NCBI GenBank assembly: GCA_965554225.1
Contig: CBEVZC010000118.1
Coordinates: 1 to 9,695, forward strand
From: BMS3ABIN04 sp965554225
GTDB taxonomy: Bacteria; Bacteroidota; Ignavibacteria; Ignavibacteriales; Melioribacteraceae
Direction of reading: 5' to 3'
Length of the DNA: 9,695 nucleotides
Shown here piece by piece: positions 1-6,741 of this stretch. Under the pieces are notes generated by a model. That model did no database searches. It was not told the DNA's origin and saw only the letters and a list, made by a program, of their open reading frames with translations. The position numbers and the translations under genes are program-made. Within the stretch, counting starts at the first letter, position 1; each line of letters begins with the position of its first letter.

Positions 1-3
1 AGA

Positions 4-92
<89 letters not shown>

Positions 93-303
93 AAAAAAAA
101 GTTTGTGAAAAGAATTTCAAGACTTGGTTAAAGCTTATAAAAATTAGAGATACCAAAGAACTTGTACATTCTTTTTTGAGACAAGAATCAATAAAAATGA
201 ACTGAAAATATAAAGATTTTTATCTTAAGTTGAAATATGATTTTTCACTTTCGCTCGAATAACCTTATTCTTTTGTCCAATTTATAAGTACCAAATTATT
301 CTC

Positions 304-332
304 TTGAAATCACAAATGATTATAGTTAAAAT
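304..332 (+). promoter_or_regulatory. Putative sigma-70-like promoter for the TonB receptor operon
   Basis: TTGAAA at 304-309 and TAAAAT at 327-332 are separated by exactly 17 bases. Each box differs from the sigma-70 consensus at one position. Transcription would start near 339, giving a leader of about 30 bases before the ATG at 371. The region is very AT-rich, so chance matches are likely, and Bacteroidota sigma factors often use a different -7 box. The rest of the 278-base spacer (93-370) shows no gene. It should also hold the leftward promoter of the tRNA, for which I see only a weak TATAAG at 134-139 on the minus strand. Confidence 0.35.
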
Positions 333-370
333 TATAAGTAAAAGAAAACGGAAAAATTTTATGATTATCA

Positions 371-2629
371 ATGGTTAAAACGTTACTATCTTTCAGAATA
401 TTAAAGATGTTTATCTTTTTTCTCTATGTTATTTTATCAAATGTCTCAATAGCGCAAAACACAGGTACATTCAGAGGTTTCGTAAAAGATTCTTCAAATG
501 GTGAAGCATTAGCTTTTGCAAATATACTAATCAAAGAACTCGATAGAGGTACAACTTCCGATTTTAGAGGATATTTTATCATTCCTAAAGTTCCTTCTAG
601 GAATAGATATACTGTAATAATTTCTTATGTAGGATATAGAAGTAAAAAAATAATAATTGCAATAAAGAAAAATAAAATAACGGAAACCGAAGCATTCCTA
701 AGTCCGGTCAGTATTGAAATAGGTACCGTTGAAAAAACAGCAGAGAAAATAAGTGAGGAGAATGTTACCAACATTGGTGTTCAAAGGATTCCTATAAGAC
801 AATTGGAAGCCTTGCCCAAAAGTGTTGAACTAGATATATTTAGAGCCATTCAATATTTACCGGGTGTACAAAGTACCAGTGATATATCTGCTAGGTTGTT
901 TGTAAGAGGCGGAGCAAGTAATCAAAATTTATTTTTGTTAGATGATATCCCGATTTATAATCCTTATCATGCATTAGGCTTATTTGGCGCTATTGACCCC
1001 GAAGTTATTAATAATGTGGAAATACATTTAGGTGGGTTTTCGTCTGAGTATGCAGGTAGACTTTCATCCGTTGTTAAGATGAATGCTAAAGACGGGAATA
1101 ATAGAAGATACAATGCTACACTTGCTGCCAGTTTACTTTCTTTTAAAGGTTCTTTACAAGGACCTTATTCTAAGGGATCATTCATCCTCTCTGCTAGAAA
1201 AAGTAATAACAATAAAATATTAGGAAAGTTTTTGAATGATAAAAATGTCCCTATCAATTTTTACGATATGTTTTTTAAGGGAACTTTAGTTGATTCAGCA
1301 TTTATGCCGGGTGGAAAGTTCAGCGTTATTGGCTTTTTTAGTGGAGATAAAATTAGTAATAATCCTACATTGGCAGATGTTAAATGGGCAAATAGTGCAA
1401 TAGGTTTTAAATGGTTTCAAGTAACAAAATTACCTATGTTCTACACAGTATTATTTTCCGTAACAAATTTTTTCGGTGAAATAAATCCAAAATTAAGTAA
1501 AGTTAAACCCTTAAAAAATAATCTGATTGATTACACAGCTAAAGTCGATCTTTCTTATGTATACGATAGTAAGGATGAATTGAAGGTTGGAATGAAAATA
1601 AAGGAAGTAACAACAAGCTTGATATTAAAAAACAGTCTAGGAATAACTTCAGATATTGGACAATCGGAATTCGCAAATGCTAATTTGAGTGTCTATACAC
1701 AATATAAAATATTAAGATTTGAAAAATTTATGGCAAACATCGGGTCTAGAATAAATTTGGCTGGACTTTCCCGCGGAGGAAACACAAGATATTTTGAACC
1801 TCGTGCAAGTTTATCTTATCAACCGGTAAAACAATTTGCTATCAAACTTGCATGGGGATTATATCAGCAAGAAATTACAACACTGACGGACGAAGATGAT
1901 GTGATAACATTTTTTGAACCTTGGTTTATTACACCATTATATTTAACTCCATCCAGGGCTATACATTATATCGCCGGAATTGAGATGAATTTAAATAATA
2001 GTTTACTGATTGACTTAGAAGGATACTATAAAATAGAAAAGAACATTCCTACATTAAATGATAAAAAAATCTTTCCGGATGATCCTGACCTTGTTGTGGG
2101 TAAAAGTATTTCTTATGGAGTTGATTTTTTATTGAGGTATAGTCATCGACTTTTTAATTTTTCATCTTCATACTCTTTAGCATGGGCAAGTAAGGAAGTA
2201 AACGGTAATAAGTACCGACCTCGATTTGATATTCGTCATTCACTTAAATTTCTCTTTCTGTACAAACTACCATGGGGAATAAAAGCAAGTGCAACTTGGT
2301 TATTTAACTCAGGTTTACCATTTACGAGGTTTGCCGGTTATTATGATAAACTTTATCTTGATAGTAGTCCCAATTTATTCTCTATTTTCGGTTCTCAAAT
2401 TCCTTCTCAATTATTAGAAGGAAGAAATGTTTCCCGGTTGCCGTTCTATCATAGACTTGATATTGGGTTATCAAAGAAATTTGATATTAGTAGATTTAAA
2501 ATTTATTTGGATTTAAGTTTAATAAATCTATATAACAGAAAAAACATATTCTATTTTGATAGAGAAAATGGAAAAAGAATAAATATGCTGCCTTTTTTAC
2601 CGACCGCAACAATTAAAGTTGAATTATGA
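371..2629 (+). CDS. TonB-dependent outer-membrane receptor with carboxypeptidase-regulatory-like N-terminal domain
   Basis: This is a 752-residue outer-membrane transporter that would import a ligand using TonB/ExbB/ExbD energy. Residues 1-29 form a Sec signal peptide with basic residues, a hydrophobic stretch and a likely cleavage after SIAQ. Residues 33-112 match the carboxypeptidase-D regulatory-like beta-sandwich common in Bacteroidota receptors (GFVKDSSNGEALAFANI, then TSDFRGYFIIPKV and VGYRSKK). The plug domain follows at roughly 150-245, with the markers LPGVQ, FVRGGASNQNLFLLDDIPIY and GGFSSEYAGRLSSVV. The remainder is beta-barrel. The first ATG is chosen because it supplies the basic N-terminus; the Met at residue 13 would lose it. 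No clear Shine-Dalgarno sequence precedes it. The gene overlaps the next by 4 bases. It is shorter than a typical SusC (about 1000 residues), and no SusD follows, so it is not a classical polysaccharide utilisation pair. The substrate is unknown. Confidence 0.93.
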   Translation: MVKTLLSFRILKMFIFFLYVILSNVSIAQNTGTFRGFVKDSSNGEALAFANILIKELDRGTTSDFRGYFIIPKVPSRNRYTVIISYVGYRSKKIIIAIKKNKITETEAFLSPVSIEIGTVEKTAEKISEENVTNIGVQRIPIRQLEALPKSVELDIFRAIQYLPGVQSTSDISARLFVRGGASNQNLFLLDDIPIYNPYHALGLFGAIDPEVINNVEIHLGGFSSEYAGRLSSVVKMNAKDGNNRRYNATLAASLLSFKGSLQGPYSKGSFILSARKSNNNKILGKFLNDKNVPINFYDMFFKGTLVDSAFMPGGKFSVIGFFSGDKISNNPTLADVKWANSAIGFKWFQVTKLPMFYTVLFSVTNFFGEINPKLSKVKPLKNNLIDYTAKVDLSYVYDSKDELKVGMKIKEVTTSLILKNSLGITSDIGQSEFANANLSVYTQYKILRFEKFMANIGSRINLAGLSRGGNTRYFEPRASLSYQPVKQFAIKLAWGLYQQEITTLTDEDDVITFFEPWFITPLYLTPSRAIHYIAGIEMNLNNSLLIDLEGYYKIEKNIPTLNDKKIFPDDPDLVVGKSISYGVDFLLRYSHRLFNFSSSYSLAWASKEVNGNKYRPRFDIRHSLKFLFLYKLPWGIKASATWLFNSGLPFTRFAGYYDKLYLDSSPNLFSIFGSQIPSQLLEGRNVSRLPFYHRLDIGLSKKFDISRFKIYLDLSLINLYNRKNIFYFDRENGKRINMLPFLPTATIKVEL

Positions 2630-3594
2630 TAAATAAATTAAAATATATTTTAATGCTTGTGTATTTAATATTATCTACATCTTGTGATGATACGGTTTCG
2701 TTTAAAGCTCCGTTAGATAAAGAATATGTAATGTACTCGATAGTTAATGGCGAAAGCAGCAATCAAACTGTGTTTTTGGGAGAAAGTTATGATGTAAACG
2801 GATTTGATCCCTTTTCAAATACTAATGACCAATCTATAGGTGATGCAGAAGTAAGTTTTATTATCAATGGAGAAAGTTATGTATTTCAAGATACCTTAAG
2901 CAATCAATTCAATAATAAGCGTTTCTCAGAACCAATGCACTTTTATGTAGTTCATAATTTGCCCGATTTAACAACAGGTACAATTAAGTTAAATGCTAAA
3001 CTTAAGAATGGAAAAGAATTAAGTTCTATTCTTGATATACCGTATTTTAGTTTATTTGTATTTGAACATGAGGAAGTCAGTATATTCAAAAAGATGGAAA
3101 AGAACTATGTTTTAATAAAATGGAATGTTAAAGGGTCTACAACAGACATATCCTTTTTACCAAGATTAGTAATTAATTATGAATATAATAATGGAAATGA
3201 CCATAAGGAAATGATTAAAGTAGTTCCGAAGAATTACGTCCTTCAAGGAGAATATTTCCCGGTATTTCCACCGGCATCAAAAGAAAAGGTTATTTTATAT
3301 CAAAAAAGTGCAATTGATAGAGCATTAGCTGAAATATCTGTTGCAGATACAAATAAGAGTCACTACACAATTAAAGGCGGGGAATTCGAAGTTTATATTC
3401 TTGATGTTAATTTGAACCAATATTATTCATCAATTAATACTTTCGAAGATGGGTTTACGGTTAAATTATATGAACCGGTTGTTACTAATATTAATGGCGG
3501 GCTTGGTCTGTTTGGAGCCTATAAAAAAAGAAGCATTCCGGTTATTTTAGAAAAGAATTATATTGAGTCATTCGGTTATAAATCCCAAGAGTAG
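2626..3594 (+). CDS. Putative lipoprotein, DUF4249-like, partner of the TonB-dependent receptor
   Basis: This 322-residue protein starts inside the receptor's stop (ATGA overlap), implying translational coupling. The N-terminus is a short lipoprotein signal peptide, MINKLKYILMLVYLILSTSC, with Cys20 as the acylated residue. The next residues are Asp-Asp; acidic residues just after the cysteine resemble the surface-export signal of Bacteroidota lipoproteins. The mature part is predicted to be mostly beta strands, with an early segment ending in AEVSFIINGESYVF followed by a loop and strand pattern (TGTIKLNAKL, LDIPYF). This matches the general plan of DUF4249 proteins, which commonly follow receptors of this type. 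By analogy with SusD it may sit on the receptor outside the cell and capture ligand. That role is inferred from position. The lipoprotein call is strong, the DUF4249 family assignment moderate. Confidence 0.8.
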   Translation: MINKLKYILMLVYLILSTSCDDTVSFKAPLDKEYVMYSIVNGESSNQTVFLGESYDVNGFDPFSNTNDQSIGDAEVSFIINGESYVFQDTLSNQFNNKRFSEPMHFYVVHNLPDLTTGTIKLNAKLKNGKELSSILDIPYFSLFVFEHEEVSIFKKMEKNYVLIKWNVKGSTTDISFLPRLVINYEYNNGNDHKEMIKVVPKNYVLQGEYFPVFPPASKEKVILYQKSAIDRALAEISVADTNKSHYTIKGGEFEVYILDVNLNQYYSSINTFEDGFTVKLYEPVVTNINGGLGLFGAYKKRSIPVILEKNYIESFGYKSQE

Positions 3595-3602
3595 AATATA
3601 AG

Positions 3603-3620
3603 CAAAACTTTTTAGTTTTG
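3603..3620. terminator. Possible bidirectional terminator hairpin between convergent operons
   Basis: CAAAACT (3603-3609) and AGTTTTG (3614-3620) form a perfect 7-bp inverted repeat around a TTTT loop. It lies in the 17-base gap between the convergent lipoprotein and patatin genes and overlaps the patatin stop codon (3612-3614). The stem is weak, with only two G-C pairs, and no uridine tract follows on either strand. The position therefore supports termination better than the structure does. Confidence 0.35.
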
Positions 3621-4454
3621 TATCTCAGCCTTATTTAAAATATGATCTAATTTCCTTTTTAATTTATCTTTGCAAGGCTTTGCTTGTTTATAAATTAATT
3701 CGGCTTTCATAAAATCATGAACTCTAATTCCTTTAATATTTGTACTAATCAAAATATCGGGTTTGGAAAATTTTAGTTTCCCTGCAATTATGGATTTCTG
3801 CATTATTTGATAAGTAGAAAATAATAATTCGTGTGCAGGCGGAATCATTTCTTCCATTTTTGATTTTGGGGCTGTAACATCGATAGCAATTGTAATATCG
3901 GAATCATCTTGAATAATATCATAAGGAAGGGGATTAACCATTCCACCATCTATCAACAATCTTTTATTTAATCTTACAGGCATAAACAAACCGGGAATTG
4001 AGTAGCTTGCTTTTATGGCAGGCAGCAATTTGCCTTTCTCTAATATAACTTGATCTTTGTTCCAATAATCCGTAGCTACAATTTTCATCGGAATTTTTAG
4101 ATCTTCAAATTTATCAACCTTTAGTTTGTCGTTGATAAAGTTGATGAACTTATCACCCTTTATAATACCGCCGGGTTTAATTAAACTGGGATCAATAAAA
4201 TCCAATAGTTTTACAAGGTCTGAACGACGGTGAATTTCCCAAAATTTAGATTTTTTTTGGAAAACTACTTCGTCAACAATTTCTCTTAATTCTTTTGCTG
4301 TTAATCCAGCAGCAAATGCAGAGCCGATTACTGCTCCAACGCTGCAGCCGCTAATGATAGTTGGCTGAAGTCCAATTTCTTCAAAAGCTTCGAGTATAAG
4401 AATATGTGCTAATCCTCTTGCGCCGCCTGAACCAAGTGCTAAACCGATTTTCAT
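3612..4454 (-). CDS. Patatin-like phospholipase (RssA/YchK-type)
   Basis: This 280-residue protein is a probable cytoplasmic or membrane-associated serine acyl hydrolase of the bacterial patatin family, with a Ser-Asp catalytic dyad. The oxyanion-hole loop is GSGGARG at residues 8-14. The nucleophile elbow is GCSVG at 36-40 with Ser38. The conserved SYSIPGLFMPV segment follows at 150-160, and DGG at 169-171 supplies catalytic Asp169. All three family signatures are intact and the length is normal for the short RssA-like subgroup. There is no signal peptide. The start codon overlaps the stop of the upstream small membrane protein (ATGA, 4451-4454), so the two are probably translated together. 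The physiological lipid or ester substrate cannot be read from the sequence. Confidence 0.93.
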   Translation of the reverse strand: MKIGLALGSGGARGLAHILILEAFEEIGLQPTIISGCSVGAVIGSAFAAGLTAKELREIVDEVVFQKKSKFWEIHRRSDLVKLLDFIDPSLIKPGGIIKGDKFINFINDKLKVDKFEDLKIPMKIVATDYWNKDQVILEKGKLLPAIKASYSIPGLFMPVRLNKRLLIDGGMVNPLPYDIIQDDSDITIAIDVTAPKSKMEEMIPPAHELLFSTYQIMQKSIIAGKLKFSKPDILISTNIKGIRVHDFMKAELIYKQAKPCKDKLKRKLDHILNKAEIQN

Positions 4455-4777
4455 TTATTGTGAGATTCTTTTTCTTGTGATTGAATAACTGAATTTTTCT
4501 CTTTTGCTTTAGCTTTTTGCAAAGCTTTCTGCTCAGACTTGTATTTTATTTTTAGCCTGAAAATATAGTAAAGCGTAAGAAAAACGAATAAGTGAAATAA
4601 AATAAGAATAATACCACTGACTATTATCATTATCCATCTGTATGAAAACTCAGCTCCGGTTTCAACCCAGACGTCTTTTAATGCCAAATAATCCAGGAAC
4701 AACCAAGTTAATGAAAGTATCCCGATTATAAATGTTATTAAACCTGTGTTTTTAAGTTTATGTATTAACTTTTCCAT
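4451..4777 (-). CDS. Small membrane protein with two predicted transmembrane helices, unknown function
   Basis: I do not recognise a family for this 108-residue protein. It has a short basic N-terminus (MEKLIHKLKNTG), a first hydrophobic segment at about 13-33 and a polar link containing KDVWVETGAEFSYRW. A second hydrophobic segment spans about 48-73, and the C-terminal tail from about 74 is highly charged and rich in Lys, Glu and Gln. The positive-inside rule puts both ends in the cytoplasm. Its stop overlaps the patatin start by 4 bases, so the two probably form a unit and this protein may anchor or accompany the phospholipase; that is inference. The start lacks a recognisable Shine-Dalgarno sequence. 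The 67-base gap from citF allows either read-through or a separate promoter. Confidence 0.75.
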   Translation of the reverse strand: MEKLIHKLKNTGLITFIIGILSLTWLFLDYLALKDVWVETGAEFSYRWIMIIVSGIILILFHLFVFLTLYYIFRLKIKYKSEQKALQKAKAKEKNSVIQSQEKESHNK

Positions 4778-4812
4778 ATAAACATTTTATTAAAAATCCG
4801 GTAATAATCTAC

Positions 4813-4849
4813 AATAACTTTTTATAATTTAAAACTAGACAAAGTTATT
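4813..4849. repeat. 9-bp inverted repeat after citF
   Basis: AATAACTTT (4813-4821) and AAAGTTATT (4841-4849) are perfectly complementary across a 19-base spacer, overlapping the end of citF. On the minus strand this could be a weak hairpin at the end of the citrate lyase genes, but no uridine tract follows in that direction. The run of T lies on the plus-strand side (4848-4854) and partly reflects the terminal lysine codons. A terminator or processing role is only tentative. Confidence 0.25.
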
Positions 4850-6401
4850 TTTTTATTTGATAAACAGAATCGATTACGGTTCCGTCAACCCATTTGATAA
4901 CGGCAATTACTTTTTTCTTGTTTAGCTTCGGTTTTGCCGGTTTCCCTCCGCAAATGGAATTAACCTCCTCATAAATATCTTCTATCGAACGAATTGGTAA
5001 CGTAGATCCTTTTGTTGCTTTTAGCAAATCTTTTCTTCCGGGATTTATTGCAATCCCTCTTTCGGTTACAATTACATCAATTAGTTCACCGGGTCCTACT
5101 AACGTAGTAACTTCATCAACAATTACAGGAATACGGTCTCTGAAAGATGGAATAGCTAAAATAGTTGTTTTGCCAAATAGTGCATTTTGCCAACCGCCAA
5201 TTCCGTGCAAAAGATAACCATCTGAGTGTGTAACAACGTTTGCATTAAAACTTATGTCTACTTCGGTAGCGCCGAGAACTGCAGCATCTACAAGTGATGC
5301 AAAATTTCCTTTACCGTGATAATTATAACTTGTAAACGGACTTGTATTTAAATGATTCGGATTTTCCCGCATAGAACGAACTCCTTCTAAATCAAAAGTT
5401 TGTCCGTCAAGAATATAATCTGTTAAACCTTCTTCAAGCATTTCCACTAAATATTTTGTACTACCACCTCTAATAAATCTAGCTTTAACTCCTTTTTTCT
5501 TCATTCGTTCTCTTAGATAAACTGCGAAGGCCAAATTAATTCCTCCGGCGCCGGCTTGGAATGAGAATCCTTCTTTCATAATTCCGGCATCTTCGAAAAA
5601 TTGAGCAATGTATTCCGCAATTAATAGACGGTCGGGACTTTTAGTAACTTGCGTTGTGCCCGAAACTATTTTGCTTGGATCACCCAAAGAATCTACTTCA
5701 ACTACATAATCCACATTGTTTCCTTGTATTTGCCAAGGTGTGCAAGGGAAGGGAACTAAGTTATCTGTTGCTACTATTACATTGTCGGCATAAATTGAAT
5801 CGGCTAATGCAAATCCAAGTAAACCGCAAGCTGTTGGTCCACGGTCTCCGGTTGCGTTTCCAAACGGATCGGCTGTAGGAGCTGCTATTACAGCAATATC
5901 GATGTGAACTTCGCCGTCTTGAATTGCCTGCCATCTTCCACCATGAGAACGTAGAACTCCGAGCCCTTTCATTTTACCTTCCGATGCATATCTGCCTAAA
6001 GGTCCGTTCATACTTCCTTCAATATGGTGAATTGTTCCGTCCTTCAAGTATTTTATTAAATGTTCATGAACGGGGAAAGAAGCGCTGGGAAACCAACGAA
6101 TATTTTTAATTCCCATTGATTTTATTGTATCAAAAAGCATATTTGTAAGTACATCACCGTTTCTCAAATGATGATGTGTAGAAATTGTCATCCCGTTTTT
6201 GAGTCCGGCTTTTTTTAATGCTTCCCTCAAATTATTAACAACTTTATTTCCATCTTCAGGATAATCGGTACAACTGCGAATTGGAGGTCCGTGTTTTTTA
6301 CCGCTTGGTTTAAATTTCCCGCCTCCTTTGTATGGGATTTGTTTTTTCCCATTTACAATTTCTGGAACTAATCGACCTGCTGCATTTTTTATCATTTTCA
6401 T
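4845..6401 (-). CDS. citF: Citrate lyase alpha subunit (citrate:acetyl-ACP transferase)
   Basis: This is a 518-residue member of the CitF family. In the holoenzyme the alpha subunit swaps acetyl for citryl on the acyl-carrier subunit, after which CitE cleaves citryl-ACP to acetyl-ACP and oxaloacetate. Recognisable conserved blocks are STHHHLRNGD (74-83), RSHGGRWQAI (151-160), the glycine-rich QAGAGGINLA (282-291), LDGQTFD (331-337), VTERGIAINP (445-454) and the family-typical C-terminus IKWVDGTVIDSVYQIKK. Length and domain coverage are normal, so the gene appears intact. The first ATG is used; Met3 is an equally plausible start, and neither has a Shine-Dalgarno sequence. It is separated from citDE by 340 bases that hold a degraded gene, so it may depend on its own promoter. 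Citramalate lyase alpha is homologous and cannot be excluded as the true activity. Confidence 0.93.
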   Translation of the reverse strand: MKMIKNAAGRLVPEIVNGKKQIPYKGGGKFKPSGKKHGPPIRSCTDYPEDGNKVVNNLREALKKAGLKNGMTISTHHHLRNGDVLTNMLFDTIKSMGIKNIRWFPSASFPVHEHLIKYLKDGTIHHIEGSMNGPLGRYASEGKMKGLGVLRSHGGRWQAIQDGEVHIDIAVIAAPTADPFGNATGDRGPTACGLLGFALADSIYADNVIVATDNLVPFPCTPWQIQGNNVDYVVEVDSLGDPSKIVSGTTQVTKSPDRLLIAEYIAQFFEDAGIMKEGFSFQAGAGGINLAFAVYLRERMKKKGVKARFIRGGSTKYLVEMLEEGLTDYILDGQTFDLEGVRSMRENPNHLNTSPFTSYNYHGKGNFASLVDAAVLGATEVDISFNANVVTHSDGYLLHGIGGWQNALFGKTTILAIPSFRDRIPVIVDEVTTLVGPGELIDVIVTERGIAINPGRKDLLKATKGSTLPIRSIEDIYEEVNSICGGKPAKPKLNKKKVIAVIKWVDGTVIDSVYQIKK

Positions 6402-6427
6402 ATTAAAGACTGTGTTATTGCCAAATT

Positions 6428-6456
6428 GTTTTATTGTTGTAATGTTTTATTGTTGT
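6428..6456. repeat. Two direct copies of a 13-bp sequence upstream of citF
   Basis: GTTTTATTGTTGT occurs at 6428-6440 and again at 6444-6456, identical, with a 3-base spacer (16-base period). On the minus strand the unit reads ACAACAATAAAAC. The pair lies 27-55 bases upstream of the citF ATG and downstream of the four-helix-bundle remnant. It may be a slippage duplication, a regulator-binding site or the scar of the degraded gene's flank. None of these can be chosen from sequence alone. Confidence 0.7.
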
Positions 6457-6477
6457 TAGTAAAATAGATAACCAAGT

Positions 6478-6700
6478 TCATATTTTTAGTTTTGCATTTG
6501 TAAAATTTATTAAATGATGTAAAGACTTGGGTAGTTCCTTTAATTCATTAAAAATGTGTTTGTATTGTTCCGCAGTTATTAAGTTTCTCTTGTTGGCTTT
6601 TTGATTCCAATCAAGTTTTAAGATTATTTCCTAAACTGCATTATTTATAATTAGATGAAATATTATAAGATTCAATATCATTCAATTTCAAATATTTCAT
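6478..6700 (-). pseudogene. Degraded four-helix-bundle protein gene (23S rRNA intervening-sequence protein family)
   Basis: Two out-of-frame pieces on the minus strand match the ends of one family. From the ATG at 6700 the reading is MKYLKLNDIESYNISSNYK, then a stop at 6643-6641; this resembles the usual N-terminus (LKLND...Y...SNYVW). In another frame, 6630-6478 encodes 50 residues ending at TGA. These include KRNLITAEQYKHIFNELKEL followed by PKSLHHLINFTNAKLKI, the characteristic C-terminal helix pair. An in-frame TAG sits at 6633-6631. Intact members are about 115-130 residues, so roughly 40-50 central residues (helices 2-3, normally with DSISANIAEG-type sequence) are missing, in addition to the frame change. 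A second in-frame ATG lies at 6712. Such genes are repeatedly inserted between or near other genes in Bacteroidota/Ignavibacteria. The family identification is from memory of its consensus and needs a profile search. Confidence 0.72.
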
Positions 6701-6741
6701 AGAACTTCCCATTTAATTTTATCAATGGACAACTCTTCCTT

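Noticed and set aside
134..160. TATAAG on the minus strand as a promoter for the tRNA
   Set aside because: The sequence 17 bases upstream (AGTTCT) is a poor -35 match; too weak to annotate separately.
203..235. AAGAT...ATCTT palindrome in the tRNA-receptor spacer
   Set aside because: The stem is only 5-6 A/T pairs and no gene ends next to it, so it is likely chance in AT-rich DNA.
5654..5878. Open frame of 74 residues on the plus strand inside citF
   Set aside because: It lies wholly opposite conserved CitF sequence, and its translation has low-complexity leucine/histidine content with no recognisable motif.
5924..6109. Open frame of 61 residues on the plus strand inside citF
   Set aside because: Antisense to the conserved RSHGGR region of CitF, with no start signal and no recognisable domain.
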